Of a DNA stretch of 64,000 bases, positions 40,130 to 51,222 are shown piece after piece; position 1 is the first letter of the stretch, and the number at the start of each line of letters is the position of its first letter. Where the stretch lies: contig BROE01000001.1 in NCBI GenBank assembly GCA_036571765.1, positions 5,122,322 through 5,186,321 of the forward strand, given 5' to 3'. Position numbers and translations under genes: made by a program. A model generated the notes under the pieces. The model did not search any database. It had not been told where the DNA came from and was given only the letters and a program-made list of their open reading frames with translations. The stretch is from Plecoglossus altivelis (Eukaryota > Chordata > Actinopteri > Osmeriformes > Plecoglossidae).

Positions 40130-40135
40130 TTTATT
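40130..40135 (-). terminator. ccr9: ccr9 polyadenylation signal (AATAAA on minus)
   Basis: TTTATT on plus, about 400 nt after the ccr9 stop codon on minus. This implies a short 3' UTR of about 40110-40530. Confidence 0.55.
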
Positions 40136-40530
40136 TACAGGGTTTTTAAGCGAGTACACAATTCCAAATAGATAAACACTTAAAGGCGATACAAACACAC
40201 TTAAATCTTACATTTCAATAGACACCAAATATACAGGATTTTGACTCAGCAGCTATACAATCAGAGCGGTCAAACAGGAATGATGGCTTCACAAATCTCC
40301 ACCCAGTCCATATTATCTCAAAGAAGAGAGGAGAGTATGTTTTCGTCACCTACTGTAAGTTGAGCCTTTGTATTTGACGCATACTACAGTTTGAGACACA
40401 AAGAGGAGCTCTGTTTTCAGGCTCTGCCTCTTGAACCCAGCTGGGCTACTTCAACTGTGTAATTGTTCTTTCTGCAGCAGCAGGGATGCAAAGTCATGCC
40501 ACTCGCCCCAGGTTTACTCATGGTTCCCCT

Positions 40531-41993
40531 TCATAAAGAGAGCGCCTGAGTTGTGTCTGTGTCCGAAAGGACTGAGGAACGCAGGTGTCCTCCTTTTTTA
40601 ACGAGCTTGGTGGGCCAGCAGCAGCAAAATGACCGGAGGAGTTTGATCACGTCTCTGCGGAACCGTACCCCAACAAAGGCATACAAGAATGGGTTGAGGC
40701 AAGCATGGGTGTATGCTAGGCTCTTCATCACCTGGCCTACCATGTCAAACTGCTTTGCTGCCTCACAGTTGGTCATGGTGATGTTGGTGGCTTGAGTAGC
40801 TTCCACCACCAGCACACTGTTGTAAGGCAGCTGCGAGAGGACAAACACAGCCACCACCACAAAGATGACACGCAAGGCTTTGTGTTTTTGGAAGTTTCTA
40901 GTTTTAAGCAGAGTGCGAATGATCTGGGTGTAACAAAGGATCATGATGAGGAAAGGCAGGCAGAATCCCATGCAGATCTGCAGCACCAGAACCAGGATCT
41001 TGGTCTGGTTGCCGTTGTTGTCGTCATAAACCATGGTGCAGTAAAGCTTGCCATTCTGATCCTTGGGGGTTGCAAACATGAACTCAGGAATGGCCAATGC
41101 TGCAGCCAGCAGCCATACAAAGACGCACACCATCTTGCTGTAGTTCAGCCGCTCTGTCTTAGAGTTCTGTGCCCAGGTGGGCAGGACAATGACCACATAC
41201 CGGTCAACGCTGATGCAGGTGAGCAGCAGCATGCTGCTGAATAAGTTGATCTTGTAGAACGCAGAGGTGACCTTGCAGACGCCAGTCCCGAAGCCCCAGC
41301 CGTGAGAAGCCTCTGAGGCCCAGAAAGGCAGAGTCCCCAGGAAAAGGAGGTCGGCCACCGCCAGATTAAGAAGGTACATATCCGTCATAGTCTTGAGACG
41401 CTGACGAAAATGAAGGTAGATCCAGACCACTGTCAGGTTGCCCAGTCCGCCCAGGATGACAATGGTCCAGTAGAGAGGGGGCTCAAAATACCCACGGAAT
41501 TCCCTTACAGAAGATTTATCGCACATCCAGTCATCTTCATAATCATCTGCTGTTGGGGTGATGGAGTCGTAGTAATTCTGTGATCCAAGACAATAAAAGG
41601 GTGGATGTTACCAGTTTGATGGATTATGTAATGCAATTTCTGATTACCTAATGTGCCTGGAGCTCTGGTGAAAAAAATGTAATGATAATGCATCTAATAG
41701 AAAACAATGTGTAGTGTAGTTTAATACAGCAGTATTGAAAGGGGATTATGCCATTTTGAAGTGCCCATATTGAAATGATATACGTACAATAAAGAATTAT
41801 GAATAGTGGATGTAAATACCTCCATATCTGCTGTTGCAGTGTCCACAGTAAAAGGTGTCACTGCAAAAAAAGGGAAGAAAAGGTTGTGTTTTTTAAGGGC
41901 AATGCATTGGAAACAAGCATGTAAATACAAAAAAATTGTTTTTTTCAAGACCAAATTATGTTTCAAAGGAAAAACCAAGTCAAAGTACTTACT
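40531..41993 (-). CDS. ccr9: C-C chemokine receptor 9 (class A GPCR)
   Basis: Three coding pieces: base 41993 alone, 41820-41860 and 40531-41577, giving 362 aa. CCR9 is the receptor for CCL25 and guides T cells to thymus and gut in mammals. The start codon is split: the first exon ends ...GCA before a GTAAGT donor, the next begins TGACACC, and joining makes ATG ACA CCT (MTP), as human CCR9 also begins MTP. Visible features: an acidic Tyr-rich N-terminus (NYYDS, DDYEDDW) suited to tyrosine sulfation; seven hydrophobic segments; DRY at about 139-141; NPFLY at about 310-314; four extracellular Cys (about 33, 115, 194, 285) for two disulfides; sequons at about 204 and 279; a Ser/Thr-rich tail ending QALSL, like human GALSL. 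The CDKSSVREF...PPLYW block matches CCR9 better than other CC receptors. Teleosts have ccr9a and ccr9b; which this is cannot be decided. Confidence 0.88.
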
Positions 41994-44433
41994 GCTTTCT
42001 CTACTTTTGTGAACAAAATTGAACACGTAATCATAAAGAGCTTTTCTGTTACCTCTTGATCGCCTTGTTGTCTGGCTGCTGTCAGTCTTTGCACAAGCTT
42101 TTGAAGACTTCAGAAAAAACCACAATGACGTAGATCAACAGTCAGAGCAGAAGCAGGGCAGTTTTTCAGGCAAGTTTTCTTTGTTCTCTGAAGCATGTAA
42201 CATAGATGCATAGTTAACTTCAAAGTCTTACTCATCAGTATGCTTTACTGATTTCTAGTAAGAGTGGGCCCCAACCTTGTTCCCGCTATGAATCTCATGG
42301 AGTCAGTTCAGACCAGGGTTTGATGTCCAACAGGATGGCATATTAGGTTATAAACTGCACATGCATTAAGTCTTGTCTAAACAAATGTGGATGCAGTGAA
42401 TGTGTCTGTATCATATGTAAGTCTGTAGTACATGCAAGCACTACAACATAAACACATAGGCTCCTCCCCCTAGACCCATGTGGGCTGTGAAATTAGAGAG
42501 GTTGCCTCAGCCTATTTAACAACTTTCCCTATTCACTATGTGCATGCAAAAGAAATCATTGCTTATGAAGTGCAGCGTGACCAACATGTCAGTCTCTGGT
42601 CTGCCATTCGGTGTTTCCAGCCTTCTTATAAATGCAACTAGACTAGAGGTGTGGTAGTCCTAACAAAGCTTGCAGTGACAAATAACAAACTGAATAGCTG
42701 ATACTGTCTCCAAATCACATTAGGGCGTCTCTGTGCTTGCCTTAACTTGTCTTCAGTCTTCTGCAGAAGAATGTATGCAGTATTTTCTTGTCTCAGGGCA
42801 TAGTTTTGATTTTTCCAAGGTAATTAAATACAGGAAAATACAGCAAGGCATTCTCTTCTGAAATGCAGAGTTTAGCGTTTAGAGTTGAGTTTTTTTCTCA
42901 CTTTCCCTTTGTGTTCTTTGCGGAATCTTGTAGATGGTTTCACCAGACAGAGGGTCTGTAGTTTTTATGCTCTTGTCCTTTGCACTGGAACCCACAATGG
43001 AGTTCTCTGCCCAGAGATAGGATGTTTCACCCTCATTTGTTCCACATATCAAAGCAATTGGACAATAATCCATGTAATAATAACTAAGAAACGATACCCA
43101 AAACCCTTTTCTCTATGTGAGAATGGCTGGGAAAGTTCACACTTTTGAATGTGATTTTGTTCAAGCCACATAAAAGCGGAAGACCGTCAGACAGAAAAAA
43201 AAGTTGTCACGCCATCTGCATGTCTCACAGGAAGTTGTGTAAAGCTCATGTGAAAACAAATTTTGCAACAGTAAATATGATTTGTCACTGCATGTTAGCC
43301 ACATGGTTTAGGATGGAGTGTGTATGAAATAAATTAAATGAGAACTTCTGAAAGGTCTATAGGTCTTAAATATATGTCCTATCTAACCAGCTACCAGTCC
43401 ATGACGCAGTTAGGTGTTCGCAGCCGAACGTTACACAATGTCCTTCTCAGACTTGTCCCTGAACTTTAAAATAACCGCCCTGGCACGTTGTGGTCAAAAA
43501 GTGTGGTTGGCAGCGTGCTGCACATGCCAACACGAGAGATTGCACGTGTTCTTTCCTAACAGGTCAAGATTTGTGCTGTGACAATATTGTGAGTTCCTTT
43601 AACAAAAGGGAAAAGCAAAAACGTAAACAACTTTGTATCAGTATCACAAAGATCACAAATATTAGCTACAAAACTACTGTACTTTACATATATCTATATA
43701 TATATATATCTATCTATATATATCTATATCTATAAATAGATTATATACATATATCTATATATATATCTATATAGATATATAGATTATATAGATATATTTA
43801 CCTACCTATATAAGGGTCTGGACATATACAGTGTGTTATTTGTATAATATCTGAGTCTTGTGTCTGTTTTGTTCAAATTGATTCCAGCTCTGACCTAATG
43901 CAAGTTACACAAGAAGGAACACATGTCAGTTGTGTTATCAGGTGGCAACAGATGTGATGAACTGATTGCGTGACAGATTTCTTTCTCTTTTTTGCAGTTA
44001 GGGGGAAGGAGGGTGGAATTGATGCATAAAAAACAAACTCCCTGTGTCTAGTCTATGCTGCTGAACATTGTGCGGTGTACTTTTCACAAGGCCTTGCATG
44101 ACAAGCTCAAACCACAAAAACCACCCTGAATGAAAGCAGAGAGATGGAAAGGCCACACTTTTGTTTATGTCCCTAACTACAACTGACTTTTACTCATTGG
44201 GTTTCTTACATTAGTAATCCTATCTCTTTGATACATATCATAAAATAATGTAAGTATAATATAATTTAAATAGCAATGCCCAATTAAAAACAACATAACA
44301 TACATACAAATCCATTATTGGTTTATAAGTAAGTGATTCTCATCAAATGCAACACCATCAAAATAACGAAATATCTCTATCATTTGTTGGTTAAATAAAT
44401 CGAGAAAATCATGTAGTGGTTCATAATTTGTAT
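41994..44433. other. ccr9 upstream / intergenic region
   Basis: Contains the rest of the untranslated first ccr9 exon (from 41994 rightwards, end unknown) and the ccr9 promoter, then intergenic sequence. Apart from the TA/TC microsatellite at 43687-43800, nothing is recognised. Confidence 0.4.
43687..43800. repeat. (TA)n/(TATC)n microsatellite
   Basis: Imperfect runs of TATATA mixed with TATC and GATA units, over about 115 bp, between ccr9 and the thread-keratin-like gene. Confidence 0.9.
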
Positions 44434-44439
44434 TTTAAT
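44434..44439 (-). terminator. Possible variant polyadenylation signal (ATTAAA on minus)
   Basis: TTTAAT on plus reads ATTAAA on minus, about 80 nt after the stop codon of the intermediate-filament gene. It is the commonest variant signal, but the short 3' UTR makes it tentative. Confidence 0.35.
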
Positions 44440-44516
44440 TTTCTACAGGAACTTGTCATATAGAGGCTGAAGGGTGAGGCTGACTGAGGCCGAGCCTCCA
44501 GGGGACCCAGACAAGA

Positions 44517-47500
44517 TCAGCTGGACTCGGATTCATCCGCCGATTCAGAAATAACTGATGTCTCCGTATGTTCTAAAGTTTTATAGAGGAGAAAAAGAAA
44601 CAGCACAGAACAGAAGTTCAGTTTGATACATGAGTGAAATCCTTTTTAGCTTTGCGTCTGTAATGAATCTCCGCGTCTGGGGAACCGTTTCTTGATACGG
44701 AAGTACATTTACAATCTGATCATGTAAGATGGAGCTTATTAAGTAGAACAAACCACATCTAAATATGGACAAATAACAACGATTCCAAACTGAAGGTCTA
44801 ACCTGTTATGATCTCTTTGACCTGGATACTACCCCCTGCACCTAAGAGAGATTCAAAAAAGAGATGTACAAAATGAGAGACACTGAGGAAAAGCAAGCGC
44901 TCTTTCGTGTTGCATCAAATACGTGGACAGTTTGTGTACTGGGTAGAATAATTATCCACTGGTGAGTTCCGGAGCCTTCACTGAGCATGCTAAGCTGTCT
45001 TCGATGAGCATGTTATGAAGAGCAATGGAATCCTCTTTCAGACCAGTTCTAGTGTGAACTTGCCTTGGTGGGCGTATCTAGACCCCCTGTGCTGAGGGGA
45101 GGGGTGATAAAGGGGACCCCTGGGGGGTGCTGGAGTGCAAAGCGTCCCAGCCTGCAGAGATGGGAATGTGCAGGTGAATGAAGGGTCCATCCACCCTCTA
45201 CACTCCCCCAGGGGTTTTGACTTGACAGTGTATCAAGAAGGATTGATTCAAGCTTCTGGCAGACTGTTTAATCGTGGCATACAAAATCTGCACGTGATAT
45301 TTATCTCACTTGCAAACGTCCTCCCATCGGTGCAAAGGAAGATGGCATCAGTGACTTTTTCTTGTTTGCTTTTCACTATTCTTTGGAGCATGTTTTGAAT
45401 AGCGGTGATAATAAATGGACAAACTACATCCTTTTGTGTTGGAAAGTTCACCCCAAAAAAATAGGAGAACAGCTAAAGCTAGGTTTGCATACTTTTCCTC
45501 CTGAAAACATATCAGGCTTCAGTACATAAAGTAATCACTTCAGTTGTGCTTCCAAAGCGTATTTCCAAGTCCAGAAGGTTGTTGACCAATTGATCTACGA
45601 GAGGTTGATCTTAATGGGACGGGGTAAGGGGCACAGCACAATGTACAGAGCACTTGAGTGTAGATCAAGAAGTCAATCCCCCCTTGCACTGTCCATCACT
45701 GTGGAAACAATTGCATCTTCTCTGCCCTACAGCATTAAAGAGCAGTTACAACTAAATTAACAAGCAATGGTTGATATTTATCCTACCTGAGAAAGTGTAA
45801 GATGTTTCTGTGAAGGTAGTGTCAGGTAATCTGGGGAGGGAAAGATTATTCAATTACATTTGCATCTAGCAACCTAAAAAGCTATGCATGTCATCTTTAG
45901 CTCTTTAGCTAATGGAATTTTGCAATAGCATAATGACGCTATTGGTTCCACTCACTTGAGGTCATCTCCTTCAAGTAGCTTTCTGTATGTAGCGATCTCC
46001 ACATCTAGAGCCAGCTTGACATCCAGAAGCTCTTGGTAAGCCAAGATCTGCTTGTGGTGGTCTGATTTTGCCACTTCAATGGCTGACGTTAGGCTGACAA
46101 TTTGAGCTTGGTACTCTGCCATACCCATGCTGGACTGAGACTGGGCCTCCACTAAGCTCTGCTCTAGGGACATATTCTGATGACAGGGATGGGGAAGACA
46201 CAGGAAGAACGTGGAAGATTATGAGACCCAAGCAGGAAATCAAAGTCTTGGTTGAACTACTGTATTTTGGGTGTTTATTACATACATATTTACTGACCAA
46301 ATTAGGGATCAAATTGAGTATTTAAACATATTTGTAGAATAGAAGCAGTCATTTACGTCACCTTAAATGTTACCATTTGGTACCTGTTGAAAACTGTGTC
46401 CTTAAGCACAACTTTGTAGCAGCCATGCCATCTGGGATGATGGGTACTTTCAAATATTTCCCCACATCCGTTTTAGGTGGTTGGTGACTTCCTGTTGTGA
46501 TTTTTAAAATGTACTCTAAGTTGGGTAGCGCTGTATATTGGGGTTAGAGCAGTTGATTCCTGGAACTGCTTAACTGAAATCTGATGCTTAACTTGCTAAC
46601 AAGGCTTCTCTGAAATGATGAGATAGCATTGTTTGGCTGCATGTAACAGCTCTTTTGCATTGATTTAAAAACATACTGAAATGAATGAAGTAAGAGGTGA
46701 GATCACAGACAAATATTTCTCATGGTGCCGTTAGTGATACTTATGTGCCGTTATTAACGTCATAACAGCATGGTAGTACCTGTGTACTATTGGTGCTGTC
46801 AAAATGTCAGTGTCTTTCTTTTTTGTTAAATGATGCTGTTGTTAAACAGCAACAACAGGGTCATATGTATAGTATGAATGGGCCTGGCATGGACACTTTG
46901 CTAATATGGTATCAAGTATAAGCCTGGTTATTGTTGTATGATATATGAAGCTATGAAACGGACGGTTTACTCACAGCAGAAACCAGGCCTTGAAGTTCTA
47001 AACTGAGAGCCTGCATTTCTTTCCTGGACCCAGCAATCTCCAGTTTAGTGGATGAAATTGCCTCAGAACTCTTGGCGTTAACAGCCTGCATCTCATCCAT
47101 CTGTAATGTGGCAGTATAACAGTGAATACAGTGACCATTCAACAGTACAGAGCATATACTTTGTGGTCTTAATGTTACATAGAATTGTCATTAAAAGGAC
47201 TTTGAAACGTTTGTTGCGAATGCCTGTGTCAGTCGAATCTAGGGTGGGCTACAGAGCGTTGTGAACGCCGAGTGAAGTTCACCTGACTTGACCCGAAGGA
47301 AAGAGGCTGATCGGTAGTAGTGTTCATGTCATACCTTCAGCTTGTAGTACGCGTCCGCTTCCTCCCGATGTCGATGCACAGACTTCTCATATTCCGTCCT
47401 TATCTTGTTGAGAGCTGAGGAGATGTCGAAGGACTTGCCCGTGTCCACCTCGATCATGGACACAGACGTGTCCATGGTCGTAGTCCCCAGTTTGGACTGT

Positions 47501-49239
47501 AGAGTGGACAGTTCCTGTATTGAAACAGGCAGTCGATATTTAAAGAACATGGACAATGACAGCCTTTTGGATGATCACCTTCAGATTTAAGTATTTGTAA
47601 CTTGAAATCAGACATATTTCATGTTGATTCTTGAAATTCCTCTTTATTTTACCGTATTAAAGATGGGAGATGGAGAGGGGAATGGAAAGCAATGCAAATC
47701 AAAATATTGTGGCTGATGCACTGAGAACCTGTTCTGAACAACAGCGACATCTGGCGTAAGTCTACAAAGGGCTGCATGCATTTACCTTTAATACCAAGAC
47801 AAGCAGATCCTCCCTACCACTTGTCTTTCTCCCTCTACTGTGTTCAACTAATACATGGGTGTGGTGCCACATTCACTTTCTACTTGTTTTATCATAGGCC
47901 TACTTTTAATTTATATATCATTTAATAAACTTTGCATCTTGCATACTAATATTGTATAACCTCCTCACGGTCACATCATGTATTAAGCTGTCAGTACCTC
48001 ATCCTGGGTCTTGGTGACAGACTCTAGGTCGTTCTTCAAGCTGCTGTGCTTGGCATCCAAATCAACGCGTAGATCTGATGCTACCTCTACGTCCTTGAGA
48101 AACAATAGCAGCATGAGTGGTCAAGCATCACGCCCGATCATTTATTTCAGGTGTATCCAATTATTAATTGTATTTTCTTTGGACTTTAACGGTTCTGGAT
48201 TTTACCTTCTTCATGGCAGCAATGTCTGATTCGAGCTGGAATTTCACACCTTGTTCAAAGTCAAATCTGTGAAACGTCAGTAAACTGTATTTCTGTGTTT
48301 CTGTAATAATATACACTTTGGGCCAACTTGTACAACCTGTTTGCATGTGTACAGATCAACCTGCGGTTCACTCATGCATTCTAGGAACTTAAAGAACACA
48401 TTCCCTGCCGCGTTGTTATGCCTAAAATGACATGCAATCGCTGCAGTTCACATTGGATGCAGCAGGGCACTGAAATGTACTCACTTGGCTTTGAGCTCGT
48501 GGGCTGTTCCCCGGATGTTGTCCAGCTCAATCTCCAGTTTGATGGTGTCGAGGCTGAGGCCCTCGAGGATGGTGCGGTACTCGCTCAGCTGTGCCTCGCA
48601 CTCTGTCGTGGTTAGAGAGGCCTCCGGGCCCATGTCAGTACCCCCGGTCAGCTGCGACAGCCTGGCTTCCAAAGAGGCGTTCTCTTGCTGGAGGGCCCTC
48701 ACTTTGGCCATGTACGAGGAGAAGCGCTCGTTCAGCCCAGATAAGGTGTGCTTCTCAGCTGCCCGGGTCAGCACAGGGGCTAAGGCAGGGCCTAAAGCGG
48801 GCCCTATGGCCAGTGCAGAACCTGCTCTGATTCCTCCAGATGCCATGGAGCTGCCCATGGAAAAAGCAGGGCTGGCCATCAGAGCTCCACCACCACCACC
48901 ACTAGCACTCCCAAATCCTATCCCGCCCCCAGATCCCATACCCAAGCCAAACCCTGACCCCATCCCAGCTCCTAGTCCCATCCCACCTCCTAGTCCCATC
49001 CCACCTCCTAGTCCCATCCCAGCTCCCAGACCCATCCCTGCTCCTAGTCCCATCCCAGCTCCTAGTCCCATCCCAGCTCCTAGTCCCATCCCAAGTCCTC
49101 CTCCCAGGCCCAATCCCATGCTGAAGCCTCCTGCTCCTCCACCTCCTCCCAAGCCCAGCCTAGCCCCACTGCCTCCCAGTCTACTGGAGAGGCCACCACC
49201 GCTTGACATTCTTGAGGAGTAAGACGTACTGTAAGACAT
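44517..49239 (-). CDS. Thread-keratin-gamma-like intermediate filament protein, 9 exons
   Basis: Exons: 48485-49239, 48206-48266, 47998-48093, 47335-47514, 46975-47100, 45956-46176, 45787-45830, 44803-44841, 44517-44572; 1578 nt, 525 aa. Head about 1-160, Gly/Met/Leu-rich with GLGAGM-type hexads; rod about 162-479, starting EKHTLSGLNERFSSYMAKV and ending ALDVEIATYRKLLEGDD; tail about 46 aa ending ESADESESS. It should assemble into cytoplasmic filaments of epithelial or skin cells. Exon lengths 61, 96, 126, 221 and 44 are those of type III genes (vimentin, desmin), yet the head is keratin-like. Published work describes teleost relatives of hagfish thread keratin gamma with just this type III gene structure, so that is the best name. 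The fourth exon is 180 nt against 162 in type III, a six-codon insertion. The exons at 48485 and 45956 end AA|GTGAGT, which reads as Lys-stop if unspliced. Alternatives: another type II/III-like fish keratin. Confidence 0.85.
48957..49110 (-). repeat. 18-bp coding repeat (Gly-Met-Gly-Leu-Gly-Ala/Gly hexads)
   Basis: About eight tandem 18-bp units encode GMGLGA or GMGLGG in the head domain. Gly-rich loops in keratin ends are thought to give elasticity and filament-filament contact. Array length is likely to vary between individuals. Confidence 0.9.
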
Positions 49240-51222
49240 GTTTTCACAATCTAAAGATACAGTAGCACTAGAGTCCAGAGAGCGAGAGAGAGAGAGCCAG
49301 TTAGAGGTGGAGAGCAGAATTCAACTAACATGTCTGGGTTTTTATAGATCAGAGGAAGAAGAGGGTAAGACAGAAAGTGGGAGGAGAGTGAAGGAATGGG
49401 GTGGGGTTGACGCCACTGTTTGCTGTCAAGTGTATTTGCGCTATACTGTCTGACAGCTGTTGCGGTTTGCTGTGCATTCTTGATTCCATTAAGGTCATCC
49501 AAGTTCTGCATCTCTTCAGTCATCACATGCGATTAGTTAAAGCAGCATTGTACCGGTCATTTTACTTTACTCTTCTCATTCCACCTCATTTTGAATGATT
49601 TTGACAACAGTAGCCTTGCGAGCAAAGAGATCATAAGAGCAAAGTACAAGTACTTTGTCAACAAAACCAAGTTAGTTATATATTAAAGATACAGATACAT
49701 TAAGGGTACATACACTTGGGAAAGATGGTCTTCTGCAAACTGCACTTATATGTAATCTTGCCATTTAACTGATGTTGGTTTTTAAAATGTCATTGCACTG
49801 GGTCTGGATCAACTACATTACATGACTTTATTCAACAAGTAAATTAATACAAGTGTTGGGTGAGTTGATTTCAATTCTGTGCAGTAGTTTAATGCAATGC
49901 TCTTTGACCAAGTACCTGAACGCCTTGGGTTAAACTGACGTTACAGCAGATGTTGAGTGGAGTCATTGGCACGCTATGAGTGCCTTATGTTTGACGCTTA
50001 AAAAAAGCTAGAATTCACTAAAAGCCTTGTCTGGTCTTGTAGGCGTCCAGCTGCTCAATATGACAGGTAATATATAATAAGTTCAGCACTAGTACAACAG
50101 GGAATCTGTGTCTCCTAGACTGGTGTTTGAATGTAAAGGGCCAAGATGTCATACTTACTTATCTAATAGCAGAGCCCACTTTTGATACTAAAACATTATT
50201 GTTCAAATGTATAATCTATTAGCAGAAGCAATGTTTGAATCAGCTGTATGTAATATCAGGTCAGACCTTGCTTATATATGATGATGATAATATCTAAGAT
50301 AATGAGAGCCATTTCTGAATCAAGATACGTGTACAGATAAAAAATACATGAATTTCTATGTCAACTGATCTTGAAGAAGGCTTGGTAAAAAAGAGGCATG
50401 TCTTGAGTCAGCCTTGAATAAGGTCGTAAACTTATGATAGAAAGACGACATCTGAATTCAGACTGGAATCAGCCTTTACCGTCATGGTTGGTTCTGCAGA
50501 AGTCTTTCCGTTCACAACCACAAGCAAATCAGTAGTTGTGGATACTGTCAGGTTGTTGTGCGACTGTTACACTAACAAGGCACGTATACTAAAGAAAAGT
50601 TATCTTCCTGTTGAAAGCAATACAACTCAATCGCCAACTGCTATCAAACAAGATAAGCTACCTCCATGCTAATCCTGATACAAGCCAGCAGTTATAACAA
50701 ACAGTACTGCACAGAAAAAGAAAGAAATGATGGAAATGATACAAAGAAGTCTCTTTAGAATCAAAATGATGATGAAACGCTTTTTTATATAAAGAAAATA
50801 CCTGTATGTATGTATGTACATACACACACTAGTCGGTACAAGCCTTGGGTGGAAGCCTTGTGCCAGAGGGTGCTAGTGGATGAGGTGAGCTAGTAAGCTG
50901 GAACTACATAGAGTTTTCCTGAGTGGGTTTCGGTGCTGAGGCAGTCAAAATGCAACTAGTATTCAAAAACAAAGAGCTCCCCATCCCCAGCAACCAGGCC
51001 ACACACAATAACAACACAAATACCACTGGGAACAAAAAGCTCCTGCTTTCCAGAAGGCCAGTCCACAATAAAGGCCGTCGCACACATGGGCTCTGGCTGT
51101 TTGACACAACAAGCCACTCCACCTAGACTCTGAACCATCGCTATGTCCATGGGTGACTCTTAGCCTGCTGATCTGAAACACACACTGTTCTCACTCTCTC
51201 CTCTTCAAGACCAGGGAACAAC
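49240..51222. other. Shared upstream region of two divergent intermediate-filament genes
   Basis: About 2 kb between the minus-strand thread-keratin-like gene and plus-strand bfsp2. Apart from the TATA box at 49339-49346 I recognise no element. The short open frames have no family resemblance. Lens regulatory sites for bfsp2 (for example SOX or PAX6 sites) would be expected near 51 kb but cannot be asserted by eye. Confidence 0.45.
49339..49346 (-). promoter_or_regulatory. TATA box (TATAAAAA on minus) of the intermediate-filament gene
   Basis: TTTTTATA on plus reads TATAAAAA on minus, about 100 bp upstream of the ATG at 49239. Initiation about 30 bp downstream would give a 5' UTR of roughly 70 nt. 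The fit in position and consensus is good. Confidence 0.65.

Noticed and set aside
42879..43327. Short open frames between ccr9 and the keratin-like gene
   Set aside because: Overlap on both strands, no family motifs, AT-rich composition like the surrounding non-coding DNA.
45952..45958. TGA after LLEGDDLK as the end of the intermediate-filament gene
   Set aside because: The same bases form a GTGAGT donor, and the first exon of the gene ends identically (AA|GTGAGT) where continuation is certain.
48485..49222. 245-codon plus-strand open frame rich in PIPAPSP
   Set aside because: Antisense of the Gly-rich keratin head and rod; the minus strand encodes a clear intermediate-filament rod.
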